Source of the DNA: Zingiber officinale
Taxonomy: Eukaryota; Streptophyta; Magnoliopsida; Zingiberales; Zingiberaceae
Reading direction: 5' to 3'
NCBI RefSeq assembly: GCF_018446385.1
Contig: NC_056004.1
Span: 33,114,492-33,178,491 of the forward strand
DNA: 64,000 nt
The notes under the pieces were generated by a model that was not told where the DNA came from, made no database searches, and worked only from the letters and a program-made list of their open reading frames with translations. Numbering within the stretch: the first letter of the stretch is position 1; each line of letters begins with the position of its first letter. The position numbers and the translations under genes are program-made. Shown one piece after another: positions 1 through 10,580 of this stretch.

Positions 1-239
1 TTGTTTTGTAATACATATTTGAAACCTTGCACTTTAATAGTGAATTACTCAAAGTAAATGCTCAACGAGCGTGGGCCTTGGAGTAGGAGTCGCCCAAGAC
101 TCTGAACCAAGTAAAACCACTTGGGTCATTCTGTGTGCTTTATTTTTTCCACTACGCTTTCTCGAACGATTTCCGAATTACGAAACTTGAATAAGCCACG
201 AGTGCTATTCACCCCTCTAGCATGATCTCGATCCAACAA
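1..239 (+). mobile_element. 3' end of a copia LTR, cut by the window edge
   Basis: The block ends in ATCCAACA after a stretch that closely parallels the ends of the copia LTRs at 13706-14796 and 36885-37943 (same GGCCTTGGAGTAGGAGTCGC and CTATTCACCCC modules). No TGGTATCAGAGC-type primer site follows position 239, so this is the 3' LTR or a solo LTR of an element that extends left of the window. Confidence 0.75.
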
Positions 240-928
240 GATCTTGTGAACAGGGGTGGATCTTGAGGAAGAAGGAGGAAAAAGAAGATGAGTAATTTTT
301 GGATTTGAAATTAGGTTTTAGATCTAGATCTAGATCTTGATCTTGAAGAATAGGAGTCTAAGATCTAGATTTGAGAAGTGGAAGAAGAAGGGTTGAGGAG
401 GAAAAGGATTGGAGAGAAAGAGTGAGTAGAGAAGCTAATTTTGGCAGGGGTGTGCGGTGGACACGGCTGTGTCTTACAGACACGGCCTAGTCAGGGGTAT
501 CTTCGCACAGTAGTGTCAGATGACACAACCTCTTTCTTCTTCTTTTCGGCTAGATCCACACGGCCGTGTCGATTGACACGGGCTGTGTCTGTGTCTGCTT
601 CTTCTCTACCATCCTCACACAACCGTGTCGAGTGACACGACCATGTTCTTCTTCCTCTCGGTTAGCTTCACACGACTGTGTGAAATCACATGACGACCTT
701 CTTTCTTTCTGCAAGATCCACATGGGCCATGCGATATTACACGAGTACATGATCATGGCCAGCTCATGGATGTGACTCACAACCTGAAAACAAAATAAAG
801 AAACACTTAGATAAACTAATTAAGAGAAGACAAATAAAAATTGAACTAACTAAAGGGAACCTTTGGGTTGCCTCCCAAGAAGTTCTTATTTTAGATCTTT
901 AGCTCGACCCTGTTTCCATTGATACGGA
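240..928 (-). mobile_element. Non-coding part of an old Athila-like gypsy element with CACGGCCGTG palindromes
   Basis: No coding capacity is visible. From 441 to 700 short palindromes of the ACACGGCCGTGT and GACACGGCTGTGTC kind recur every 40-60 bases. From about 850 the text GGGTTGCCTCCCAAGAAG appears, which I recognise as a conserved stretch beside gag-pro in Athila-like non-autonomous gypsy elements. It continues directly into the protease remnant at 929-1291, so I place it in the same minus-strand element. Confidence 0.5.
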
Positions 929-1291
929 TTATACCCAGGGAGGCATGACTTTCCCTCCTTGGGTTGGTGCTACTAACTCTTCCATTATTCTTGCCCTGGC
1001 AGGGTAGATATACTTCTCATTATTTATTAGGGGTCTTCTCCCAACTCTTGCCGGATCATGTATTTCATTCGACAGTCTCTCGTGATGATGGAAGTTCCAT
1101 TTCTCTATTTTATATGCATCTTCCCTACTACAAATGCTTACCAAAGAAGAAGAGACATCGTTAGGAAATCTAGATAAATCAAATTCTAACCTTTTCTTAC
1201 CAATAGCCAGAGATAGTCTATGCTTCTTCACATCAATTATGGCTCCAGCGGTCGCAAGGAAAGGTCTTTCCAAAATAATCTGGATCTTTAG
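929..1291 (-). pseudogene. Athila-like gypsy protease, C-terminal half
   Basis: The minus-strand reading gives an ILERPFLATAGAIIDVK-type segment, the C-terminal part of the retropepsin-like protease of Ty3/gypsy Athila elements (consensus ILGRPFLATA). Its N-terminal half lies at 8649-8925, on the other side of the inserted element 1292-8648. Joining the two across the target duplication TTTAG restores one frame (EEDLKIQIILERPFLATA). The family glycine of ILGRPF is glutamate here, and no reverse transcriptase follows, so this is a dead fragment. Confidence 0.8.
1287..1291. repeat. Target-site duplication TTTAG, left copy
   Basis: The same five bases stand at 8649-8653, exactly outside the TG..CA ends of the element 1292-8648. 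Confidence 0.9.
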
Positions 1292-1797
1292 TGTTGGGAC
1301 CGATTATGTAGCTAGAGAGGGGGGGGGGGTGAATAACTTGGTGCGCTCATCGTGCTCTTCGTTGCTTGTTTCTTCAAAGATATGCAGCGGAAAATACAAA
1401 GAAAACAAACACAACGCTAAGACTTAAGGATTTACTTAGTATCCACCTTAAGAAGAGTTGACTAGTCCAAGGATCCACACACTCACGCACCCTCCACTAA
1501 TAAAACACTCCTTTTCGGTAACTACCGAAGGCGGAGAAGCCCTACAAGTTCACACTACAAGAAGAAAGGAAAGGGTACAAAATACAAGAAAGAGCTTACA
1601 AGTTTGCACAAGGAAACCCTAACTTTCTTTTTCAGCTGTAGATCCGCCTCTTGACTTGGAAAAACCTCCAAGAACCTTCAAGAACTGGCGATCTGAACTT
1701 TGTGGAGAAGCTATGGAGTTGTTGTGAAGATCTGAAATAAAATCTGAAAGTTCTACCAAAGGAATCGAACGCTTGCAGCTAAATATGATGCCAACGG

Positions 1798-2150
1798 TCG
1801 GATCCCGATCGATTGGATTGCTCCCAATCGATCGGGGAGGCTTTGGATCGATCGGTCGATCGATCCAGAGTGCCTCTGTGCTCTCAGGAAAATGCCTGGA
1901 TCAATCGGCTGATCGATCCAGACCCCATCACACGAAATCGCAGCTTCCCAATCGATCGCCTGATCGATTGGGGGCTCTGGATCGATCCGCTGATCGATCC
2001 GCTGATCGATCCAGGGCTGTTCTGTTCGCGCGATGCTTCTCCCCAATCAATCCATTGATCGATTGGGAGAAGTCTTGTCGCGAGGACTCACCCAATCGAT
2101 CTGCCGATCGATTGGGCATGTGCCAATCGATCGGCTGATCGATTCGGCTC
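1798..2150. repeat. GATCGATC palindrome array in LTR
   Basis: About ten imperfect palindromes built on AATCGATC..GATCGATT and GGATCGATC..GATCGATCC stand in a row. On the minus strand they lie just before a CATATTTAG sequence (about 1779-1788) that could serve as a TATA box. The right LTR has the same array at about 7547-7882. Confidence 0.85.
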
Positions 2151-2191
2151 CTTGTTTTTGCCCAAAAACAAGTCCAAAGTCCCCTAAACCA

Positions 2192-2440
2192 ACATCCGGT
2201 CATCTATGTCCTGTTAGTTCATCGTGCCTAGCATCCGGTCACCCTTGACCTGCTAGGACTCGCTCACCAAGTGTCCGGTCAATCCCTTTAACCCACTTGG
2301 ACTTTCCTCCTCGTGCCAAGTATCAAGTCAATTCCTTTGACCTACTTGGACTTTCCACTTCGTGTCAAGTATCCGGTCAATCCCTTTGACCTACTTAGTC
2401 TTTCCAACACCAGATGTCCGATCAACCTTGATCCATCTGG
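2192..2440. repeat. Tandem stem-loop units with differing but complementary stems
   Basis: Successive units share a TCCGGTCA..TGACC core but carry different outer arms that still pair: CCTAGCA/TGCTAGG (2227-2257), CCAAGTG/CACTTGG (2267-2300), CCAAGTA/TACTTGG (2316-2349), CAAGTA/TACTTA (2366-2397) and CCAGATG/CATCTGG (2410-2440). In the last unit the inner arm has also changed on both sides (GATCA/TGATC). The right LTR has the same units at about 7918-8170. Confidence 0.85.
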
Positions 2441-2453
2441 ATTTCCTCATGTC

Positions 2454-2735
2454 TGGCTTCACTCACCAGGACTTCCTTCTACCTAGCTTCACTCACTAGG
2501 TCTTTCACCTGGCTTCACTCACCAGGATTTCCTTCTGCCTTCCTTCACTCACTAGGTCTTTCACCTGGCTTCACTCACCAAAATTTCCTTCTGCCTAGCT
2601 TCACTCACTAGGTTTTTTACCTGGCTTCACTCACTAGGATTTCTCTTTTGCCTAGCTTCACTCACTAGGACTTTCACCTGACTTTACTCACCAGGATTTC
2701 TCTTCTGCCTAGCTTTACTCACTAGGACTTCTACT
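2454..2735. repeat. Short hairpin array CCTRG-CTTCACTCA-CYAGG
   Basis: Around a dozen copies of a nine-base loop CTTCACTCA are flanked either by CCTAG/CTAGG or by CCTGG/CCAGG, so the arms change together. The same array is in the other LTR (about 8177-8460). Confidence 0.8.
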
Positions 2736-2919
2736 CAAGTATCCAGTCAATCTTGACCTACTTGACTCTCCTTCACACATGAACAATTGCACCTACAATC
2801 TTCATGTATTGACTACATGTATTGTCAAACATCGAAACCACAACATCAAGACTCGAGCTTGACTCAAATCAAGCTTAGTCAACACGGTCAACCTTGACCT
2901 GGGGAATATTACACCAACA

Positions 2920-2938
2920 ATCTCTCCCTTTTTGATGT
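2920..2938 (-). other. Polypurine tract of the gag-only element
   Basis: Plus-strand ATCTCTCCCTTTTTGATG reads as CATCAAAAAGGGAGAGAT on the element's strand, directly against the 3' LTR, as expected for the plus-strand primer of reverse transcription. Confidence 0.75.
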
Positions 2939-5124
2939 TTGACAATACCTTCTTTAAGTTAGGCTAATCTCATAGCCTTAACCTTCTTCATGCCACTAGG
3001 TAATAAAGACGTAAGTTAAACCCTACATTCTCCCCATAAGAGGGCAAACTCCCTCTTAGATAATGAAGGCCTAACTTAAACCCTTCATTCTCCCCCTATT
3101 GGCACACATCAAAAAGAAATTCTCCCCCTGAAGAGTTACCCTTCGTTGTTTACAACTTCACTCGTTGCTCACAACACAATTTAAATAAAGGTCTCATACC
3201 TTTTATTTTCATCAAATGCTCATCCTTGAGCATATACCACTGAACAATGAAGACATCCACTCTCCATTGTATTCCCATGCTCAACCTTGAGCATTTTCAC
3301 TAAAGAAGGTAAAACCACCTTCCAAGGTGTATGAAAATAATTTTTCATGTCCTTAAAGAGTAACTCCCCCTAAAGACATGCATGAAACTTCTGTCATTAT
3401 ACCAACAATGACTTAGAATCCCTAAACCTTTAGGAAACCCAAAATTAGAAGTTTTGAGGTTCATAAATTCAATAATGAAACCAAACCTTAACCTAAACTT
3501 TGACTTAGTCTTCCTTAACCAATCCATCATTGTTTTTATCATGAAAACTCCCCTTAAATGTGTATAAATATGTTTTGAGGGGTTAGGAATGGTTACCTAG
3601 ACTAAAGATGGTCCAAAATGCTGAAATCAAGCTTTACCAGCCAAAATCAGCATTTCCAATCGATTGGAGTTGGGCCCCAATCGATTGAACCTGCTTGAAT
3701 CGATCCACTGATCGATTCAGGAGGGCTGGATCGATATGTGGATCGATCCAGAAAGCTTCTGTTCGCAAGAAACTTGCTTTCAATCGATCGCCCGATCGAT
3801 TGAGACCCTTCAATCGATCGGGTGATCGATTGAAGCTCTAAAAAAGCTGAAATTCCATTTCAGTCAATTTCAGAAACCCCTAGAAAAATCTACAAAATTC
3901 CAAAAATTATAAAAATCATTGTAGACATTATTTAGGGCATATAGTATCATGGAAAAATAGTTTCTAAGAAAATACTTCATATTTTCCAAGATTGACACAA
4001 ACTAGAAAACTTGTAAAAACTTTAGTGTTTTCTTCTAGTTTGTGTCTAACTTTTCGATGATGATTACTATCAACAGATAGCCTTCACCAAGGTTTTCCAA
4101 AAGCATTTTAAAATGATTTTTAAAACCAATTTCCAACCATGTTCTTTGGTCTCAATGCACATGACTTGTACATTAGCTTTCCCAATGATTGGAAAACGCA
4201 TAACTATGTGTTTTGACGAACTTAAAACTCACAAAAATGCACTAAATTAACATCTTGAGTTTTGTTCATCATTCTAACATCTCACTTGTATTTAATGTGT
4301 ACTAAACCACATACAAGTCACCTTATAGTTCATAGTGAGATGTAAAGTTTGGTTTTGCCCTAATCTAGGGATCATGCATATCTACCTAGGTATTTTGAGG
4401 TTATGAACATCCACCAAGGATGTTATTTGTTAATAAATGTCATTTGTCCTTAAATTGCAAGGAATTAAAATAATGCATGATATGTTATGGCATACATCAA
4501 AAAGAAATAATTTTCAAAAGAAAATATCCTATAACTATATGATGTATGTATGACATGACATGGTATTTTTGTGGTTTTCATAATAAAAAATGAATGCAAA
4601 AATAAACATGATGTCATGACATATGATGGGAAAACAATCATGGCAAGTTTTAGCATAAATAAAATACCTAGATTACCTATCTAAGTATCCTAAAACCTTG
4701 GCTAACTTAAAATTTAAGTCCTAGATTGCCCTTAAGTCCCTAATAGAATGCCAAACTCCCAACTTGACATTTCTTTTACTCTTAATTTGTTGTGTCAATT
4801 GAAATTAACTATATTCCTCAAATTTTGTCACATTTTACTCTTACAAGAGTAACTAATTAAAATAAGGCTTAGACTTGCCTTTAACTTCCCAATAAAATGC
4901 CAACATCCCTAACTTGGCATTGCTTTAGACCTGATTTCTTGTGCCAATTAAGATTATATCCAAAAGCTCAAATTTTTGGCACATCTTACTCTTTCCAAGA
5001 GTAATCCATTAATCCTTATCATTTTCAAAGGTTAACAATAACCTTGAAAATGCTCTTAGAGTGCCAACTTTATTATGATTGGGTTAACTACCCTTTCAAT
5101 TAGAGTTGACACTCTCTAGCCCAT
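2939..5124 (-). mobile_element. Non-coding 3' interior of the gag-only element
   Basis: I see no coding frame of substance and no pol motif on either strand. The stretch is AT-rich with small duplications around 4690-5030 and carries another set of AATCGATTGG / ATCGATCGCC palindromes at about 3655-3835. It occupies the place where pol would be in an autonomous copia element. Confidence 0.65.
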
Positions 5125-6693
5125 CTATGGGGTAGAGAAAATGCTCCTAGGAACCCAAAATCTATTGGTGCTCCTTGGATGCTCTAGGTACTCGCTAGGG
5201 ATAACTTTCCTAGATACCTTCCTAGTGACCTTGTTAGGATTCTTAGAAGCCTTGGTCACATTTTCTAGGTCAACTCTGGGGATTTCTTCCCTTGTGACAT
5301 TCTTTGTAACTTTCTTGGACTTCTTAGAAGTCTTAGTCACATTTGTTGTAAAAATACTCTTAGGGATGACTTCCCTAGTATTTTTGACTTGACCATTTGA
5401 CCTAGGATTGGTTCCATAACTATATGGAATCCTATGGTAAGAAATTACATCCTTCTTAGCCTTAGGTTTGTATCCCAACCCTCTATGACCATTGGATGAC
5501 TTTTGTACTCCTAAACCTAGGTTTTGACTCTTGGACCCTTGTGTATTATTTGTGATCTTTCTAAGGGTCCTTTCCAATTTATCAAGTCTTGACCTTAAGA
5601 CTTGATTTTCTCTCCATAATTCCTCAACCTTGGGTCTTTCACTCAAACCTTGATTTTTCTTTTTCTTAGGTAAATACCTAACATCCTTAGGATTACTTCC
5701 TAGTTGGTTATCTACCTTCTTAGCCCTAGATTGAGTGGTTTTAGCATGAAGAGTCATATGTTTTTCTTTAATGCTATCATGCTTCCTATTTTTATGGTAA
5801 ATAGCATTGAAATGATATAAATTAGAACTAGCATGTTTTTTACCATTATTTAAAGGAGTAGGCTCAATAAATGATACATTTCTTTCTACCTTGGAGGCTC
5901 CCCCTTGAGTTGTGCTTCCTTCATGAGCCTTGACCGCTTTCTTCCCCTTGGGACATTGGCTCCTATAATGTCTCTTTTGATTGCAAGAAAAGCACACAAT
6001 GTGCTCCTTGCTCTTCTTTGTTGTGGGGACGGTCTCCTTGGGCTTCTCCTTTCCCTTTAGTGCCACTTGGCTCTTTTTCTTGACCAATTTAGGGCATTTG
6101 CTCTTATAATGCCCATGCTCCCTACACTCAAAACATATGATATGATTTTTATTTTTATTTGAAACATTTATACCTTCATGTGTAGGGATGACATCTTCTC
6201 CTTTTGATCCGGAGGTAGAGGCTTCCTCTTGATCCGATAATGATGCTCCTCCAATAGATTCGACTCGACTTGTGGAGGTGGAAGCTTCTTCATCCTTTTC
6301 TTCTCTTGACCCGGATGTGGAGACTTCTCCTTCTTCTTGATCCGGTGTCATCGAAAATTGCTCCCCCTCAATCCTAGAGGTGGAGGCTTCTTCATCTTCG
6401 TCTTGTGTATGGAACAAGGAGTATGCCCTCTCCTTGCCCTCTTCATTGCATTCCTTTGAAGATGAAGCTTCTTGGACTTCTTCTTCGGAAGATGAGCATC
6501 TCTCAACTTCGTAGTCCTCTTCCTCTTGGTCTTGATCCAATGAGTCGCCCTCTTTGGATTCTTCTTGGTTTGGTATAGTGGAGGGGATCTCATGAATCTT
6601 TGCCAATTTGCTCCAAAGCTCCTTGGCATCCTTGAATTCTCCAACTTGAGCCAAAATATTGCTTGGCAATAAATTGACAAAAAGCTTGGTCAC
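5125..6693 (-). CDS. Gag-like protein with two CCHC zinc knuckles, retrotransposon
   Basis: This 522-codon frame has the layout of a copia gag C-terminal half. The first 30 residues (NLLPSNILAQVGEF..AKELWSKL) match the end of the UBN2-type gag domain. A long acidic Ser/Glu-rich linker follows (about 35-170). Two CX2CX4HX4C knuckles come next, CFECREHGHYKSKC near residue 187 and CFSCNQKRHYRSQC near residue 234. The tail is basic and rich in Lys and Arg. The first methionine is not the natural start: gag-like sequence continues upstream beyond 6693 (toward about 6860) but is broken by stops. Gag would package the RNA in virus-like particles. No pol follows. Confidence 0.8.
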   Translation of the reverse strand: MTKLFVNLLPSNILAQVGEFKDAKELWSKLAKIHEIPSTIPNQEESKEGDSLDQDQEEEDYEVERCSSSEEEVQEASSSKECNEEGKERAYSLFHTQDEDEEASTSRIEGEQFSMTPDQEEGEVSTSGSREEKDEEASTSTSRVESIGGASLSDQEEASTSGSKGEDVIPTHEGINVSNKNKNHIICFECREHGHYKSKCPKLVKKKSQVALKGKEKPKETVPTTKKSKEHIVCFSCNQKRHYRSQCPKGKKAVKAHEGSTTQGGASKVERNVSFIEPTPLNNGKKHASSNLYHFNAIYHKNRKHDSIKEKHMTLHAKTTQSRAKKVDNQLGSNPKDVRYLPKKKKNQGLSERPKVEELWRENQVLRSRLDKLERTLRKITNNTQGSKSQNLGLGVQKSSNGHRGLGYKPKAKKDVISYHRIPYSYGTNPRSNGQVKNTREVIPKSIFTTNVTKTSKKSKKVTKNVTREEIPRVDLENVTKASKNPNKVTRKVSRKVIPSEYLEHPRSTNRFWVPRSIFSTP

Positions 6694-7028
6694 TTTATCA
6701 TTTGCCTTGCTCCTTTGAAATTGCTCTTGACTCTATTTGCTTTTCTTGAGAGGCTTTCCCTTGGAGTTTGTTGGAGCTTCAAATCCTTCCATTAGCGCAA
6801 ACCATTGCTCTATCTCCATCATCAAGAAATTCTAGATCCTTGATTTCCAAAGATTGAAGCTTGTTGAAATGAATGATGGAGGCACCCTTGTATCGAATCC
6901 AAGCTCGTCTTGGAATTCCATTTAAGTTGAGCCTTTTTATGAAGTCTTCGACTTGTAGAATTGCTCCAACTTCTTCACCCTCTAGCTCTTTTCCCCTTCC
7001 GGCGATGATTCCGGTGAAGAGCAGCCTC

Positions 7029-7040
7029 GCTCTGATACCA
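7029..7040 (-). other. Primer binding site, initiator Met tRNA
   Basis: The minus strand reads TGGTATCAGAGC two bases inside the 5' LTR, the standard copia primer site complementary to the 3' end of initiator Met tRNA. Confidence 0.88.
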
Positions 7041-7042
7041 CT

Positions 7043-8648
7043 TGTTGGGACCGATTATGTAGCTAGAGGGGTGGGTGAATAGCTCGGTGCGCTCGTCGTG
7101 CTCTTCGTTGCTTGTTTCTTCAAAGATATGCAGCGAAAAATACAAAGAAAACAAACACAACGCTAAGACTTAAGGATTTACTTGGTATCCACCTCAAGAA
7201 GAGGTGACTAGTCCAAGGATCCACACACTCACGCACCCTCCACTAATAAAACACTCCTTTTTGGTAACTACCGAAGGCGGAGAAGCCCTACAAGTTCACA
7301 CTACAAGAAGAAAGGAAAGGGTACAAAATACAAGCAAGAGCTTACAAGTTTGCACAAGGAAACCCTAACCCTAACTTTCTTCTTCAGCTATAGATCTGCC
7401 TCTTGACTTGGAAAAACCTCCAAGAACCTTCAAGAATTGGCGATCTGAACTTTGTGGAGAAGCTGTGGAGTTGCTGTGAAGATCTGAAAGTTCTACCAAA
7501 GGAATCGAACGCCTACAGCTAAATATGATGCCAATGGTCGGATCCCGATCGATTGGATTGCTCTCAATCGATCAGGGAGGCTTTGGATCGATCGATCGAT
7601 CGATCCAGAGTACCTCTGTGCTCTCGGGAAAAATGCCTGGATCGATCGATCGATCGATCCAGACCCCATCGCGCGAAATCGCAGCTTCCCAATCGATCGC
7701 CTGATTGATTGGGGGCTCTGGATCGATCCGCTGATCGATCTAGGGCTGTTCTGTTCGCGCGATGCTTCTCCCCAATCGATCCACTGATCGATTGGGAGAA
7801 GGCTTATTGCGAGGACTCACCCAATCGATCTGCCGATCGATTGGGCATGTGCCAATCGATTGGCTAATCGATCCGGCTCCTTGTTTTTGCCCAAAAATAA
7901 GTCCAAAGTCCCCTAAACCAACATCCGGTCATCCATGACCTGTTAGTTCATCGTGCCTAGCATCCGGTCACCCTTGACCTGCTAGGACTCGCTCACCAAG
8001 TGTCCGGTCAATCCCTTTAACCCACTTGGACTTTCCTCCTCGTGCCAAGTATCAAGTCAATTCCTTTGACCTACTTGGACTTTCCACTTCGTGTCAAGTA
8101 TCCGGTCAATCCCTTTGACCTACTTAGTCTTTCCAACACCAGATGTCCGATCAACCTTGATCCATCTGGATTTCCTCATGTCTGGCTTCACTCACCAGGA
8201 CTTCCTTCTACCTAGCTTCACTCACTAGGTCTTTCACCTGGCTTCACTCACCAGGATTTCCTTCTGCCTTCCTTCACTCACTAGGTCTTTCACCTGGCTT
8301 CACTCACCAAAATTTCCTTCTGCCTAGCTTCACTCACTAGGTTTTTTACCTGACTTCACTCACTAGGATTTCTCTTCTGCCTAGCTTCACTCACTAGGAC
8401 TTTCACCTGACTTCACTCACCAGGATTTCTCTTCTGCCTAGCTTCACTCACTAGGACTTCCACTCAAGTATCCAGTCAATCTTGACCTACTTGACTCTCC
8501 TTCACACATGAATAATTACACCTGCAATCTTCATGTATTGACTACATGCATTGTCAAACATCGAAACCACAACATCAAGACTCGAGCTTGACTCAAATCA
8601 AGCTTAGTCAACACGGTCAACCTTGACCTGGGGAATATTGCACCAACA
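7043..8648 (-). repeat. 5' LTR of the gag-only element
   Basis: It is 1606 bases long and pairs with 1292-2919. It carries the same three repeat arrays. Small differences from the other LTR, for example in the palindrome array at 7585-7660, show some age since insertion. Confidence 0.9.
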
Positions 8649-8925
8649 TTTAGATCCTCTTCCATGTCCAAAATAACATAATATGTGGGAACTATACAAC
8701 CACCCACCTCTACTGGTATGTCCACGATGATACCCATTGGGTACCTACATGAATGATCAGCTAATTGAAGTACTATAGTAGTAAGTTTAAAATTTTTGAG
8801 ACCTATCTTATTATAGACTGAATATGGGATGAGGCTAAAACTTGCCTTCAAATCATAAAAATCTTTTTCTACGAATTCAGTTCCTATTGTGCAAGGGATA
8901 GAGAAACTTCCGGGGACTTAAGCTT
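8649..8925 (-). pseudogene. Athila-like gypsy protease, N-terminal half
   Basis: Read on the minus strand this gives PGSFSIPCTIG, then DLKASFSLIPYSVYNKIGL, then LQLADHSCRYPMGIIVDI and VILDMEED. These parallel the Athila protease pattern (PGSFTIPC.., DLGASVSLMPLSIYNKLG, LQLADRS..YPRGI, VLDMEED). The catalytic DLGAS reads DLKAS, so the active-site glycine is lost. A stop lies just upstream of the PGSF segment. The reading continues at 1291 after removal of the inserted element. Confidence 0.8.
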
Positions 8926-9729
8926 TGGGGGAGTGGTTGCCACAAATAGAGCGACATTCTTCCGTCAATGTTATGGTCTCGAACTCTCCTTTCTTTCTTA
9001 TATTGGACCTTATATCCTTCAAGAATTTGGCAAACTTTAGCATTTGTTGAAGAACGTCAATCAGAGGGACTTCAATACATATCTCCTTGACCTTTTCAAG
9101 AAATTTATCATTTTTATATCCTAGCTAATCTTTGTGCAAAAGAGATTGTTTGACTTTGTAGGGGAAGTGGAAGAATCCCTTCAACCTTCTTAGTAATCTC
9201 CTTATCTTCTTGCATCTGAATTGGGTTAAGTGTGGGAGGAGAGGGCTTATCTTGAATGTCAATCCCTTTTGGAGCAATCACTTGGGAGTCTCACATGGTC
9301 CGTCCGCTCCAAAGTTCCATTCTATTAAAATGTTCCACTGAATTACATCAGGTTTGTCTAGGAATGCTCCTGGTGTTCTTGAAAAAGATGAATCTATCTG
9401 GGCAATCTAGCTATCTTGCATCATTTGATATTTTTCAGTGTTATCCATTCTTTGAGTAAGCTGCTTGATTTCATTGTTCATCTTTTTTGTTTAGCAAGAA
9501 CTTCCTCAAGCAACTTTTCTATCCTAGATAGTTGATCACCTTGTCATGGTTATTGTTGATAGCTTTGTTGTCCAGGTTGGTAACTTGGCCTTGCCCCCAT
9601 GGATGGTACTTGATCTTGGTTATTCTGATAAGAAAAATTTAGATTATTCTTCCACCTAAGGTTATATGTGTTGGAATATGGATTGTTCTGTCTTTAATTA
9701 TAACTCACTATTATGTCGCACTGCTCAAG
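8926..9729 (-). mobile_element. Decayed gag-pro linker of the gypsy element
   Basis: There is no intact frame. Short minus-strand stretches (around 8990-9130) resemble the region between gag and protease in Athila elements. Beyond that I see nothing. Confidence 0.45.
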
Positions 9730-10380
9730 TTAATCAATTCGTGTAGAGATGGCTCCCAAAGGGCAATTATCTTGAGTATGATCCTTGCTTCCACATGTTT
9801 CACATACATATACAATTGTGTTGACCATATTAGTTCCCATGTTTTTAAGCTTTTTAATCAGAGCATCCAGTTTTGCTGACATTAGAGTGATTGCATCCAC
9901 ATCAAACTTTCCTGATGCTTTAATAGGGTCTCCAGAGAAAGAGCCACCACATCTTTCAGAAGCCCACTGATGATGGTTCTGAGCTACACTTTTTATGATA
10001 TCTTCGACCTTATCTAAGCTTTTGTTCATTAATGCCTCTCCAGTTGCGGAATCAAGGGACACCTTCATGTGATAATTGATGCCATTATAAAAAGTGTGAA
10101 GCACTAACTACTTCTCAAGTCCATGATGCGGACATTGCCTGAGCATGTTTTTGAACCTATCACATGCCTCAAATAATGATTCTGAATCTGATTATCTGAA
10201 GCTTGCTATTAAATTCCTCATTTGGGTAGTTTTGCTGGGAGGATAGAATTTATTAAGAAATTATTGCTCGCATTGTTCCTAAGATGTGATACTATTGGCA
10301 GGTAAGGAATTAAGCCACTACTTGGCTCTATCTTTTAAAGAAAACCCAAATAACAATAATCTTACTGCTTCTACTGGAAC
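9730..10380 (-). pseudogene. Athila-like gypsy gag, C-terminal part
   Basis: The open part (9730-10104) reads TFYNGINYHMKVSLDSATGEALMNKS, then HHQWASER, then a CETCGSKDHTQDNC zinc knuckle. This is the pattern of Athila-type gag (FYNGL..LDAAAGG..M, YQWPTER, CX2CX4HX4C). Immediately upstream the frame continues through RFKNMLRQCPHHGLEK but is stopped by a TAG where tryptophan is usual. The gag then runs into the solo LTR at 10381 and resumes at 12757. Confidence 0.78.
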
Positions 10381-10510
10381 TGTAACGCCCGAAAATTCTC
10401 AAACTTACATTAGAATTATTCTATGATTTTTCTGGAATTTTTAGATATTTTTCCAAAATTTTCCGAGTAGCAGAAGTAGCAAAAATAATTAGGAGAATAA
10501 AAAGGCTTAA

Positions 10511-10580
10511 GCGGGAATCGAACCCGGGACCTCTCGGGTCCGCTAAACCTTTAGTTAGCCTTAGTAACCGGTGAACCCAG
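10511..10580 (-). other. tRNA-like half in LTR, antisense
   Basis: The minus strand contains GGTCCCGGGTTCGATTCCCG, a good match to a tRNA T-arm with a pol III B box (GGTTCGATTCC). The 5' half is less tRNA-like. It lies about 130 bases from the LTR start and upstream of the TATA-like box. It is probably not a functional tRNA. Confidence 0.45.

Larger units (their letters stand above)
1292..2919 (-). repeat. 3' LTR of the gag-only element
   Basis: It is 1628 bases long, begins TGTTGGGACC on the plus strand and ends CACCAACA. It is closely similar over its whole length to 7043-8648, with scattered substitutions and small indels. It contains the GATCGATC palindrome array (about 1798-2150), a stem-loop array (2192-2440) and a short-hairpin array (2454-2735). 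Confidence 0.9.
1292..8648 (-). mobile_element. Gag-only (non-autonomous) LTR retrotransposon, copia-type, complete with target duplication
   Basis: The element is bounded by TGTTGGGACC..ACACCAACA long terminal repeats (1292-2919 and 7043-8648) and by a TTTAG duplication. Transcription runs on the minus strand. The primer site is the complement of initiator Met tRNA, next to the right LTR, and the polypurine tract is next to the left LTR. The 4.1-kb interior holds one long open frame, a gag with two zinc knuckles, and no protease, integrase or reverse transcriptase. This matches the gag-only class often called TR-GAG, which would need pol from a helper. It sits inside the protease gene of an older gypsy element. 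Confidence 0.88.

Noticed and set aside
1753..2248. Frames rich in DRSADRS or IDQPID
   Set aside because: Translation of GATCGATC palindromes in an LTR.
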